Assembly (NCBI GenBank): GCA_937890825.1
Contig: CALADS010000071.1
Location: forward strand, 30,040 to 94,039
Direction: 5' to 3'
Source of the DNA: an uncultured Bacteroides sp.
GTDB lineage: Bacteria; Bacteroidota; Bacteroidia; Bacteroidales; Bacteroidaceae
Length of the DNA stretch: 64,000 nucleotides
The position numbers and the translations under genes were made by a program. The notes beneath the pieces were generated by a model. It saw only the letters and a program-made list of their open reading frames with translations, was not told the origin of the DNA and did no database searches. Positions 17,494-24,989 of the stretch are shown one piece after another (the stretch's first letter is position 1; each line of letters begins with the position of its first letter).

Positions 17494-18150
17494 CTAACTG
17501 TTCACTACCTCACCATCTTTCAGATGAATGGTACGGTCGGTCAGTTGTGCCAGTCCCTCATCATGTGTCACAATAACAAAAGTCTGTCCCAATTTGTCGC
17601 GCAAATCGAAAAAGAGCTGATGCAATTCCTCCTTGTTATGCGTATCCAGACTGCCCGATGGCTCATCAGCCAGCACCACAGCCGGACGGTTGATCAAAGC
17701 ACGGGCCACAGCCACCCGCTGTTTTTCTCCTCCCGACAGCTCGTCGGGTTTATGGTCTGCTCTTTCAGCCAAGCCCAACATCGTGAGCATTTTTACGGCT
17801 GCTGCATGTGCTTCTTCTTGCTTCATGCCTGCTATCAAAGCCGGAATCATAACATTCTCTGCCGCTGTAAACTCCGGCAAAAGCTGGTGAAACTGAAACA
17901 CAAAGCCAATGTGACGGTTACGAAAGGCAGCCAGTTCAGCTTCCTTCATACGATTCACCTCGATGCCGTTGATTACCACCAGTCCCGTATCCGGACGGTC
18001 CAAGGTACCCATAATCTGCAGCAAAGTCGTTTTTCCGGCCCCACTGAGTCCCACAATGCTCACCACTTCACCTTGCTCTATCTCCAAGTCTATTCCTCGC
18101 AATACCTGCAAACTGCCAAAACTTTTGGTTATTCCCCGTAACTGTATCAT
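17494..18150 (-). CDS. lolD: ABC transporter ATP-binding protein, LolD/MacB type
   Basis: A 218-residue cytoplasmic ATPase subunit. Walker A is GLSGAGKTTL (about 34-43), the signature is LSGGEKQRVAVARAL (about 138-152), and Walker B is VVLADEPSGSLD. The sequence pattern is of the LolD/MacB/FtsE group, which energises lipoprotein release from the inner membrane or other mechanotransmission exporters. No partner permease is adjacent, as is often the case in this phylum. It lies between tcdA (35 bases upstream) and the VanZ-like gene. The group is clear; the exact partner is not. Confidence 0.85.
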   Translation of the reverse strand: MIQLRGITKSFGSLQVLRGIDLEIEQGEVVSIVGLSGAGKTTLLQIMGTLDRPDTGLVVINGIEVNRMKEAELAAFRNRHIGFVFQFHQLLPEFTAAENVMIPALIAGMKQEEAHAAAVKMLTMLGLAERADHKPDELSGGEKQRVAVARALINRPAVVLADEPSGSLDTHNKEELHQLFFDLRDKLGQTFVIVTHDEGLAQLTDRTIHLKDGEVVNS

Positions 18151-18185
18151 GTATAATAGTGAGAATTAAATGTAAACAAAGAGAT

Positions 18186-18911
18186 TCAAATTTTACGGAT
18201 AACGTATTCTGCCAAATAGCAGCCAAATACTGCCGGCATGTAACTCACTGTGCCACACGTAGACTTCTTGTTTTGCTCTTCATCGGTCAAAATCACCGCC
18301 TTTGCATCGGCCTGTTCAGTACTGAATACCACAGGCAGCTTCCGTTTGAAGCCCATCTTCAGCAACCGCTTTCTCACAGCCTTGCTCAATCCACAATGAT
18401 ACGTATCCCACAGATCGGCAAACCGCACTTGCGTAATGTCGCTTTTAGCTCCTGCCCCCATGCTAGACACTATCCGGATATGCCGTTTCATGGTTTCCAT
18501 AATCAAATGACATTTAGGAGCCAGCGTATCAATGGCATCCACCACAAAGTCATAAGAAGCCTCATCCAGCAGTGCCGGTATCTGTTCGTCTTTCAGAAAC
18601 ACCGGATGCAACGTAAGTTCCAGTTTTGGATTGATATCACGAAGCCGGGTGGCCAACACCTCCACTTTAGGCTGTCCCAAAGTGGAATGCAGCGCAGGTA
18701 ATTGCCGGTTGATGTTGGTAGGTTGCACCGTATCGGCATCCACTAGGGTCATCCGTCCCACCCCCGCACGGCAAATCATCTCGGCAGCATACGCTCCTAC
18801 ACCGCCTACCCCAACCACCAACACATGTGCACGGCGCAGACGTTCCATTTTCTCAGTTCCCAGCAGTAGTTGCGTGCGCTGCTGCCATTCTGGATAATCT
18901 CCGTTCATCAT
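18186..18911 (-). CDS. tcdA: tRNA threonylcarbamoyladenosine dehydratase (E1-like)
   Basis: A 241-residue ThiF/MoeB-type enzyme that uses ATP to dehydrate t6A37 in tRNA to its cyclic form ct6A. The Rossmann glycine motif is VVGVGGVGAYAAE (about 31-43), followed by VDADTVQPTNINRQ with the ATP-contacting Arg, and AIDTLAPK. The C-terminal region with CGTVSYMPAVFG is typical of TcdA rather than ThiF or MoeB. It starts 9 bases after the antiporter stop, so it is in the same leftward operon. Two adjacent Mets make 18908 an alternative start. Confidence 0.92.
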   Translation of the reverse strand: MMNGDYPEWQQRTQLLLGTEKMERLRRAHVLVVGVGGVGAYAAEMICRAGVGRMTLVDADTVQPTNINRQLPALHSTLGQPKVEVLATRLRDINPKLELTLHPVFLKDEQIPALLDEASYDFVVDAIDTLAPKCHLIMETMKRHIRIVSSMGAGAKSDITQVRFADLWDTYHCGLSKAVRKRLLKMGFKRKLPVVFSTEQADAKAVILTDEEQNKKSTCGTVSYMPAVFGCYLAEYVIRKI

Positions 18912-18920
18912 CTCTTTCTT

Positions 18921-21047
18921 TTATTCTTTCTTAAACCAGTGATACAACCAGTTGCCCACCTTTTCATAATGTTCATTATCCCCCCGGGGGTTAGAAAATG
19001 ACAACACATCCGGTTCGCCCAACTGATCGGGATAAACTACCACCAAACTATTGTTAGCAAAATACTTACCCAATTGCATAGGAAGCTTCTCGAACGAACT
19101 GTCGTACGAGATGGAGCCCCTACGGGCACTGACTATCACCAATAAATGATCATAGCTCACCTGCCCAGTCAAAATCAACAAATCATCCCAGTCATCCAGC
19201 AGCGAAAAATCGGTCAGCGTCTGGCCATGTTTCTTTTTAATCAACGCTTGCAGTCGTACGGTTGTTTCCTCATTGGCAAAGAAATGCACCCTGCATCCCA
19301 ACGTTCCACCCATACGGCAAAAGTGCTCCACCCACTTTTGGAAACCTGCTTCATACTCAGCCTTAGGCGGCACTGCTACTATGATACGACGCAGTGTATT
19401 GATGGGAATCAGGAACTTGGATACAATCACTTCCCGGTGCAATCCCTTCAGCAAGCTTTCCGTAAGCATACCGAAAAAGGAGTCTACAATGTTCACCTTC
19501 CGGTGCAGACCGATAATTACATCCGTCACCCCATACTCCTTGGCAGTATGAATGATGCCCGCCGCAATATTCAGGTCGTAGCGGCTAATCTGCTGCAGCG
19601 CCACGTCGGCAGATGCTGTAATCATAGCAGCCTTCTCCAGATACCGTTTGCCACGTACACTCACCTGTTCCGACTGATTATTATCATTTACCACATTCAG
19701 CGCCAAGAGATTATCCTTTTGCTTCGGGTCGCGAATAACCAGTGACAGACTGATTAAATCTTCTATAGTATCCGGATTGGCTATGGGAATCAAAATCTTT
19801 TCAGGTTCGCGCGAACGGTCCACTTCCGGCTGAGCCTCCTCCATCGCTATTTTCTTGGCAGCACGCTCAGTAACAAAAGAACTCACCACACACGTCACCA
19901 ATATCAGCAGCACAGTGCCGTTCAACACATCATCATTCAGTAGCCGTTCTCCATTAGGCAGAATGATATTATAACCCACCAGTACCGCAGCTAGCGTAGC
20001 GGCTGCCTGTGCAGTACTCAAACCGTACATCGATTCACGCTCTACAGCCGACATGCGGTAAATCTTCTGCGTCAACCAGCAAGCCAGCCATTTGCCCGAC
20101 AATGCCATTACAATCATCACGCCAGCCACTTTCAATGCATCGCCTTCTCCCAATATTACATGGATATCAATAAGCATGCCCACCCCAATCAGGAAATAAG
20201 GAATAAAGAGCGCATTACCTACAAACTCCAAGTGATTCATCAATGGCGACACATGAGGTATCAGCCTGTTTAACACCAGTCCGGCCAGGAAAGCTCCCAA
20301 AATGCCCTCCATACCCACAAATTCCATGAGTCCGGCACCCAGAAAGACCATGGCCAATACAAAGATAAACTGCATCACATTATCGTCATACCGACGAAAG
20401 AACCACCGGCCGATGCGCGGGAAACTATAGATAATCACGGCCCCTAAAAAGAGCACCTTAATAACCAACCAAAGCCAGAACAGTCCGTCAGACTCTCCTT
20501 TAAACATTCCCCCGACAACGGCCAGCACCAGCAACGTCAGCGTATCAGTCACAGCCGTACCCCCTACTGCAATGCTCACACTGCGATGCCGGGACACGCC
20601 ATACCTGATTACGATGGGATAGGCCACCAACGTGTGTGAAGCATACATACTGGCCAGCAAGACAGAAGTAAGCACTCCATACTTCAGGTAAGCCACATTC
20701 GCCACAAAACCTATGACAATAGGTACCACAAAAGCCAGCAATCCCAGCACCAGGGCCTTGCCCCGATTCTGCTTGAAGTCTCCCATATTCATTTCCAGTC
20801 CTGCCAAAAACATAATATAGTAGAGCCCCACTTTGCCAAACAGCTCAAAACTGCTGTCTCTTACCAAAATATTGAAACCATGCTCACCAACCACCAATCC
20901 TGCCAAAATCATTCCTATGATATGAGGAATGCGCAACTTATTCAGTAAGATAGGTGCAAACAAGATAATCAAAAGTACCAGGAGAAATATCCAAGTAGGG
21001 TCAGTAATGGGAAGTTTCAAAGTCAGGTCAAGCCATTCCATAAGCAA
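18921..21047 (-). CDS. Kef/CPA2-type cation:proton antiporter with universal-stress-like domains
   Basis: A 708-residue inner-membrane protein. Residues about 10-395 hold around twelve membrane helices of the sodium/hydrogen exchanger (CPA2) fold, with the KLRIPHIIGMILAGLVVGEHG entry segment and GMEGILGAFLAGLVLNR, where the Glu/Asp-type ion site usually lies. Residues about 410-708 are cytoplasmic, with two USP-like lobes (PEKILIPIANPDTIEDLI and LRRIIVAVPPKAE). This layout is common in Bacteroidetes. It exchanges Na+ or K+ for protons; the ion is not certain. It heads the run antiporter-tcdA-lolD-vanZ and is divergent from asd. Confidence 0.92.
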   Translation of the reverse strand: MLMEWLDLTLKLPITDPTWIFLLVLLIILFAPILLNKLRIPHIIGMILAGLVVGEHGFNILVRDSSFELFGKVGLYYIMFLAGLEMNMGDFKQNRGKALVLGLLAFVVPIVIGFVANVAYLKYGVLTSVLLASMYASHTLVAYPIVIRYGVSRHRSVSIAVGGTAVTDTLTLLVLAVVGGMFKGESDGLFWLWLVIKVLFLGAVIIYSFPRIGRWFFRRYDDNVMQFIFVLAMVFLGAGLMEFVGMEGILGAFLAGLVLNRLIPHVSPLMNHLEFVGNALFIPYFLIGVGMLIDIHVILGEGDALKVAGVMIVMALSGKWLACWLTQKIYRMSAVERESMYGLSTAQAAATLAAVLVGYNIILPNGERLLNDDVLNGTVLLILVTCVVSSFVTERAAKKIAMEEAQPEVDRSREPEKILIPIANPDTIEDLISLSLVIRDPKQKDNLLALNVVNDNNQSEQVSVRGKRYLEKAAMITASADVALQQISRYDLNIAAGIIHTAKEYGVTDVIIGLHRKVNIVDSFFGMLTESLLKGLHREVIVSKFLIPINTLRRIIVAVPPKAEYEAGFQKWVEHFCRMGGTLGCRVHFFANEETTVRLQALIKKKHGQTLTDFSLLDDWDDLLILTGQVSYDHLLVIVSARRGSISYDSSFEKLPMQLGKYFANNSLVVVYPDQLGEPDVLSFSNPRGDNEHYEKVGNWLYHWFKKE

Positions 21048-21118
21048 CTGTATTAAGTTTACCGATGCAAAATAACAAAAAAGTTTTCAATTCCGCGGGC
21101 TTCCTCAGCAAATTGTTA

Positions 21119-21126
21119 TAAATTTG
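21119..21126 (+). promoter_or_regulatory. Bacteroides -7 element (TAAATTTG) for asd
   Basis: Matches TAnnTTTG and lies 37 bases before the asd start, in the divergent intergenic region. Confidence 0.6.
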
Positions 21127-21163
21127 CAGCGAAAATCATCATAAAAATAAAAAACAAAAAAAA

Positions 21164-22165
21164 ATGAAAGTAGCAATTGTTGGAGCAAGCGGAGCCGTAG
21201 GACAAGAATTCCTGCGAGTGCTCGATGAAAGAAATTTTCCGCTGGATGAGTTAGTTCTTTTCGGTTCCAAACGTAGCGCAGGTACCAAATACACCTTCCG
21301 CGGTAAAGAAATCGAGGTCAAACTCTTGCAGCACAACGATGACTTTAAAGGAGTAGATATTGCCTTCACTTCCGCAGGCGGTAGCACTTCCATCGAATTT
21401 GCCGAAACCATCACCAAGCATGGAGCCATCATGATTGATAACTCCAGCGCCTTCCGTATGGATAGCGATGTACCCTTGGTAGTGCCCGAAGTAAATCCTG
21501 AAGATGCACTGAACCGTCCGCGCGGCATCATCGCCAATCCTAACTGTACCACCATTCAGATGGTAGTGGCCCTGAAAGCCATTGAGCAACTTTCTCACAT
21601 CAAAACCGTACACGTGTCTACCTATCAGGCAGCCAGCGGTGCAGGAGCCGCAGCCATGGACGAGCTGTACGAACAATACCGCCAAGTGCTGGCAGGCGAA
21701 CCCGTCAAAGTAGAGAAATTTGCTTATCAGCTGGCTTTCAATCTGATTCCCCAGATTGATGTGTTTACCGACAACGGTTACACCAAAGAAGAAATGAAGA
21801 TGTTCAACGAGACCCGTAAGATTATGCACTCCGATATCAAGGTAAGTGCCACTTGTGTACGCGTGCCTGCCCTGCGCTCTCACTCTGAAAGCATCTGGGT
21901 GGAAACCGAACGTCCTATCTCGGTAGAAGAAGCGCGTGAAGCCTTCAGTAAAGGCGACGGGCTGGTACTGATGGACAACCCTGCCGAAAAGGAATACCCC
22001 ATGCCGCTCTTCCTGGCTGGAAAAGACCCCGTATACGTAGGCCGTATCCGCAAAGACCTGACCAACGAAAACGGACTGACCTTCTGGATTGTAGGCGACC
22101 AGATTAAGAAAGGGGCCGCACTGAATGCCGTACAAATAGCAGAATGGCTGATTAAGCAGAAATAA
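21164..22165 (+). CDS. asd: Aspartate-semialdehyde dehydrogenase
   Basis: A 333-residue cytoplasmic enzyme that reduces aspartyl phosphate to aspartate semialdehyde, the branch point to lysine/diaminopimelate, threonine and methionine. The N-terminal NADP-binding motif is VGASGAVGQEFL (about 6-17). The catalytic Cys128 lies in NPNCTT, and the phosphate-binding SYQAASGAGA-like segment (TYQAASGAGAAA) follows. RVPALRSHSE holds the conserved His. The length is standard. Single gene with its own promoter and a strong hairpin terminator 22 bases after the stop. Confidence 0.96.
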   Translation: MKVAIVGASGAVGQEFLRVLDERNFPLDELVLFGSKRSAGTKYTFRGKEIEVKLLQHNDDFKGVDIAFTSAGGSTSIEFAETITKHGAIMIDNSSAFRMDSDVPLVVPEVNPEDALNRPRGIIANPNCTTIQMVVALKAIEQLSHIKTVHVSTYQAASGAGAAAMDELYEQYRQVLAGEPVKVEKFAYQLAFNLIPQIDVFTDNGYTKEEMKMFNETRKIMHSDIKVSATCVRVPALRSHSESIWVETERPISVEEAREAFSKGDGLVLMDNPAEKEYPMPLFLAGKDPVYVGRIRKDLTNENGLTFWIVGDQIKKGAALNAVQIAEWLIKQK

Positions 22166-22186
22166 TCAACCCATTCTTATCATCAT

Positions 22187-22224
22187 AAATAGGGTGTATC
22201 GCACAAGTGATACACCCTATTTTA
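22187..22224 (+). terminator. Hairpin terminator of asd
   Basis: Perfect 14-bp stem (AAATAGGGTGTATC with its complement at 22209-22222), 8-base loop, then TA. The stem core GGTGTATC is shared with the terminator at 29665-29709. Confidence 0.8.
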
Positions 22225-22231
22225 GTATAGG

Positions 22232-22270
22232 GGCAATGTCGGTTTCCACCTGAAGATGTCGGCATTGCCC
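22232..22270. repeat. Inverted repeat after a gene remnant
   Basis: GGGCAATGTCG at about 22232-22242 pairs with CGGCATTGCCC ending near 22270, 10 of 11 bases plus a wobble. It lies just past the stop of the coding remnant at 22290 and may have been its terminator. Confidence 0.4.
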
Positions 22271-22289
22271 AGGAAAGCGGACTAGTTTC

Positions 22290-22376
22290 TCAATCGGCCA
22301 TAATAATCACCACCCGGTTCCAATCGTTGTTCTTAGAGAACGGCTGTTCGTCGCCCTCCATACTCATTACTTTGTG
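22290..22376 (-). pseudogene. C-terminal remnant of a protein, possibly OmpA-family
   Basis: A minus-strand frame of 28 residues ends at the stop 22290-22292 and reads KVMSMEGDEQPFSKNNDW followed by NRVVIIMAD. It is cut off on its 5' side by the TnpA remnant. The NDWNRVVI ending resembles the close of some Bacteroides OmpA-like domains, from memory only; the assignment is weak. The DNA is otherwise too short to judge. Confidence 0.35.
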
Positions 22377-22484
22377 TCATCAATCGGAAATGTTAGTCAG
22401 GAAACCATCAAGAAGTACATCGAAAACCAAGGGTAGCTGCGCTACCCCGCATTTTTCATCCCCTAAACTGAAAATTTAGGGGTT
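22365..22484 (+). mobile_element. IS200/IS605 remnant: TnpA tail and right-end hairpins
   Basis: Codons 22365-22436 read HYFVSSIGNVSQETIKKY then IENQG and a stop, the usual end of IS200/IS605-type TnpA (Y1 HUH transposase). Behind it are two hairpins: GGGTAGC/GCTACCC at 22431-22447, overlapping the stop, and CCCCTAAA/TTTAGGGG at 22461-22483, as expected for the subterminal hairpin of the right end. The front of the transposase, with its HUH and Tyr residues, is missing and replaced by an unrelated coding tail on the opposite strand. Confidence 0.75.
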
Positions 22485-22503
22485 TTCAAATGCGAGCCTC
22501 TAT

Positions 22504-22538
22504 AAAAAAACAAGGAGAGCACCTTGGGGCACTCTCCT
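22504..22538 (-). terminator. Intrinsic terminator after the FKBP gene
   Basis: Minus-strand stem AGGAGAG/CTCTCCT with an inner CC/GG pair, followed by TTG and seven T. It lies 60 bases after the stop of the FKBP gene and would end the glyQS-FKBP transcript. Confidence 0.75.
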
Positions 22539-22597
22539 CATAGAGTATACCGGCTTTTTTCAGGGGCCGGTGGCAATTTGGCAATTTGGCAAAATGA

Positions 22598-23239
22598 TTA
22601 TTTCACCTGTTCGAGCTGAAGGTCGAAAGTCAAAGCTGAATAGCCCAGGATATTACCGTTATCGGAAGTGCCATAAGCACTCTGATGAGGTATGTAGAGC
22701 ATCCAGCGTTCACCCTCGTGCATGTATTGCAAAGCAACCGTCCAGCCGGCTATCACCTCGCTAACCTTGAATTCAGCCGGTGAATCGAAGGCGGTAGGCG
22801 CCTTTTGGGCAGCATCCAGCGTACCTTTATCGGTGGCACTGAATCCCTTGAAGTTTCCGTCGAAGCGTTCGCCCAGGATGTTGGTGCCGTAGTAGAACAC
22901 CGAAACGGCATCGGTGAGCACGGGAGGATCGCCCAAAGAAACCCCGGCACGCTTCACCTTCTTGCAATACACGTATTGCTTGGCTTCGTTGGTGCTGGCT
23001 GTGGTCTCCAGCGCAAACACCACGTTGTCTGCTATGTCTTCCACCTTCACCTTGCCCGTGGTCTCGGAAGAGCCCAGCGGCACCAGACGGTCGGCTGCCA
23101 AAGCGTGGATGGAGTCTGTAAAAGCCTGATTCCTCGCCTCCCAGTTGTCGTAGATGCTCACCTCTTCCACTTCGTCGCAAGAGGCCAGCACACCTGCCCA
23201 CAACAGCAGAGACATTATATATATAAGGTATCTGTTCAT
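22598..23239 (-). CDS. FKBP-type peptidyl-prolyl cis-trans isomerase lipoprotein
   Basis: A 213-residue lipoprotein. The signal ends in the lipobox LASC (Cys about 20), so it is lipid-anchored outside the cytoplasm. Residues about 105-213 fit the FKBP fold: VSVFYYGTNILGERFDG, then SEVIAGWTVALQYMHEGERWMLYIPHQSAYG, and the closing LTFDLQLEQ strand. The region between (about 20-100) is a family-specific N-terminal part. It folds or isomerises secreted proteins; several canonical active-site aromatics are changed, so catalysis is uncertain. It starts 10 bases after the glyQS stop and is co-transcribed with it. Confidence 0.85.
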   Translation of the reverse strand: MNRYLIYIMSLLLWAGVLASCDEVEEVSIYDNWEARNQAFTDSIHALAADRLVPLGSSETTGKVKVEDIADNVVFALETTASTNEAKQYVYCKKVKRAGVSLGDPPVLTDAVSVFYYGTNILGERFDGNFKGFSATDKGTLDAAQKAPTAFDSPAEFKVSEVIAGWTVALQYMHEGERWMLYIPHQSAYGTSDNGNILGYSALTFDLQLEQVK

Positions 23240-23249
23240 AGGCGTGGAT

Positions 23250-24791
23250 TTACAGTGTCTTCAGCAGGGAAGTGATACTTACACGGTCGGCAATGATATG
23301 ATCCAGTTCGGAGATAGCTACGCGTTCTTGCTCCATGGTGTCGCGGTTGCGCAGCGTCACACAGTTGTCCTCCAAGGTCTGATGGTCTACCGTGATACAG
23401 TAGGGTGTACCGATAGCATCCTGACGGCGGTAACGTTTTCCGATACTGTCTTTCTCGTCGTACTGGCAGTGGAAATGGAATTTCAATCCATCGATAATTT
23501 CGCGTGCTTTTTCGGGCAGTCCGTCTTTCTTTACCAGCGGCATTACGGCCAGCTTCACCGGTGCCAGGGCAGCAGGCAATTTCAATACTACGCGGGTTTC
23601 GCCGTTCTCCAGCTTTTCTTCGCAGTAAGAAGCCGACATGATGCTGAGGAACATACGGTCTACACCGATAGAGGTTTCGATAACGTAGGGCACGTAGCTT
23701 TCATTGGTTTCAGGATCGAAATACTTGATGTTCTTACCCGAGAATTTCTCGTGCTGAGAAAGGTCGAAATTAGTACGGCTGTGAATACCTTCCACTTCTT
23801 TGAAACCAAACGGCATTAGGAACTCGATATCGGTAGCAGCATTGGCATAGTGAGCCAGCTTTTCATGGTCGTGATAGCGGTAATGATCATCACCGAATCC
23901 CAGTGCCTTGTGCCATTTCAAGCGGGTTTCCTTCCATTGCTTAAACCATTCCAGCTCGGTGCCCGGCTTCACGAAGAACTGCATTTCCATCTGCTCGAAC
24001 TCGCGCATACGGAAGATGAACTGACGAGCCACAATCTCGTTGCGGAAGGCCTTACCTATCTGAGCGATACCGAAAGGAATCTTCATACGGCCGGTCTTCT
24101 GCACGTTGAGGTAGTTCACAAAGATACCTTGCGCCGTTTCGGGACGGAGATATACCTTCATAGCGCCGTCGGAAGTAGAACCCATCTCGGTAGAGAACAT
24201 CAGGTTGAACTGACGTACTTCCGTCCAGTTCTTGGTACCGCTGATGGGGCATACGATTTCCTCGTCCAGGATAATCTGACGCAATTCATTCAAGTCGGGA
24301 CCTGCATTCATAGCGTCGCTATAGCGTTGGTGCAGGGCATCGCGCTTAGCCTGATGTTCCAGCACACGAGCATTGGTGCTGCGGAACTGAGCTTCATCGA
24401 AGGCATCGCCGAAACGCTTGGCAGCCTTGGCCACTTCTTTGTTGATTTTCTCTTCGTATTTAGCTATCTGGTCTTCTATCAGCACGTCGGCGCGATAGCG
24501 TTTCTTAGAGTCGCGGTTGTCTATCAGCGGGTCGTTGAATGCATCCACGTGTCCGCTGGCTTTCCAGATGGTGGGGTGCATGAAGATAGCCGAATCGATA
24601 CCCACGATATTCTCGTGCAGCAGCACCATGCTTTGCCACCAGTATTGCTTGATGTTGTTTTTCAGTTCCACACCCATTTGGCCGTAATCATATACGGCTC
24701 CTAAACCATCGTAAATCTCACTGCTGGGAAATACGAAACCATATTCCTTACAATGTGATACGAGTTTTTTAAAAACGTCTTCTTGTGCCAT
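23250..24791 (-). CDS. glyS: Glycyl-tRNA synthetase (single-chain, eukaryotic/archaeal-like type)
   Basis: A 513-residue class II aminoacyl-tRNA synthetase that charges tRNA-Gly. Motif segments: GFVFPSSEIYDGLGAVYDYG at the N terminus, GTSDGAMKVYLRPETAQGIFVNY (motif 2 region) and PYVIETSIGVDRMFLSIMS (motif 3). The C-terminal anticodon-binding domain starts near residue 390 (LAPVKLAVMPLVKKDG). It is the alpha2-type enzyme rather than the separate GlyQ/GlyS pair. A -7 box lies 52 bases upstream; the FKBP gene follows closely. Confidence 0.96.
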   Translation of the reverse strand: MAQEDVFKKLVSHCKEYGFVFPSSEIYDGLGAVYDYGQMGVELKNNIKQYWWQSMVLLHENIVGIDSAIFMHPTIWKASGHVDAFNDPLIDNRDSKKRYRADVLIEDQIAKYEEKINKEVAKAAKRFGDAFDEAQFRSTNARVLEHQAKRDALHQRYSDAMNAGPDLNELRQIILDEEIVCPISGTKNWTEVRQFNLMFSTEMGSTSDGAMKVYLRPETAQGIFVNYLNVQKTGRMKIPFGIAQIGKAFRNEIVARQFIFRMREFEQMEMQFFVKPGTELEWFKQWKETRLKWHKALGFGDDHYRYHDHEKLAHYANAATDIEFLMPFGFKEVEGIHSRTNFDLSQHEKFSGKNIKYFDPETNESYVPYVIETSIGVDRMFLSIMSASYCEEKLENGETRVVLKLPAALAPVKLAVMPLVKKDGLPEKAREIIDGLKFHFHCQYDEKDSIGKRYRRQDAIGTPYCITVDHQTLEDNCVTLRNRDTMEQERVAISELDHIIADRVSITSLLKTL

Positions 24792-24843
24792 TTCTGTTAT
24801 TTCTTAATGTATTTATAGTCTTCTTTTTTACGATAAAACGCCA

Positions 24844-24851
24844 CAAAGATA
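24844..24851 (-). promoter_or_regulatory. Bacteroides -7 element (TATCTTTG) for glyS
   Basis: Exact TAnnTTTG on the minus strand, 52 bases before the glyS start. Confidence 0.6.
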
Positions 24852-24926
24852 GGTATTTATCTTAGAAGTAGGGCAACGGTGAGGTAAAATCATGCACGTA
24901 GTTTTCGAAAAATGAAATAAAAATTG

Positions 24927-24934
24927 TATTTTTG
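24927..24934 (+). promoter_or_regulatory. Bacteroides -7 element (TATTTTTG) for parC
   Basis: Exact TAnnTTTG. It lies 55 bases before the chosen parC start and shows that the longer open frame beginning at 24924 cannot be translated in full. Confidence 0.6.
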
Positions 24935-24989
24935 CCTGCAACAGTCTTATCAGACCGTGAATCATAAACAGACAATTCCCAATACATCT

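Noticed and set aside
24924..24989. Upstream extension of parC by 22 codons
   Set aside because: The -7 promoter box lies at 24927-24934, inside the extension, so the transcript starts later.
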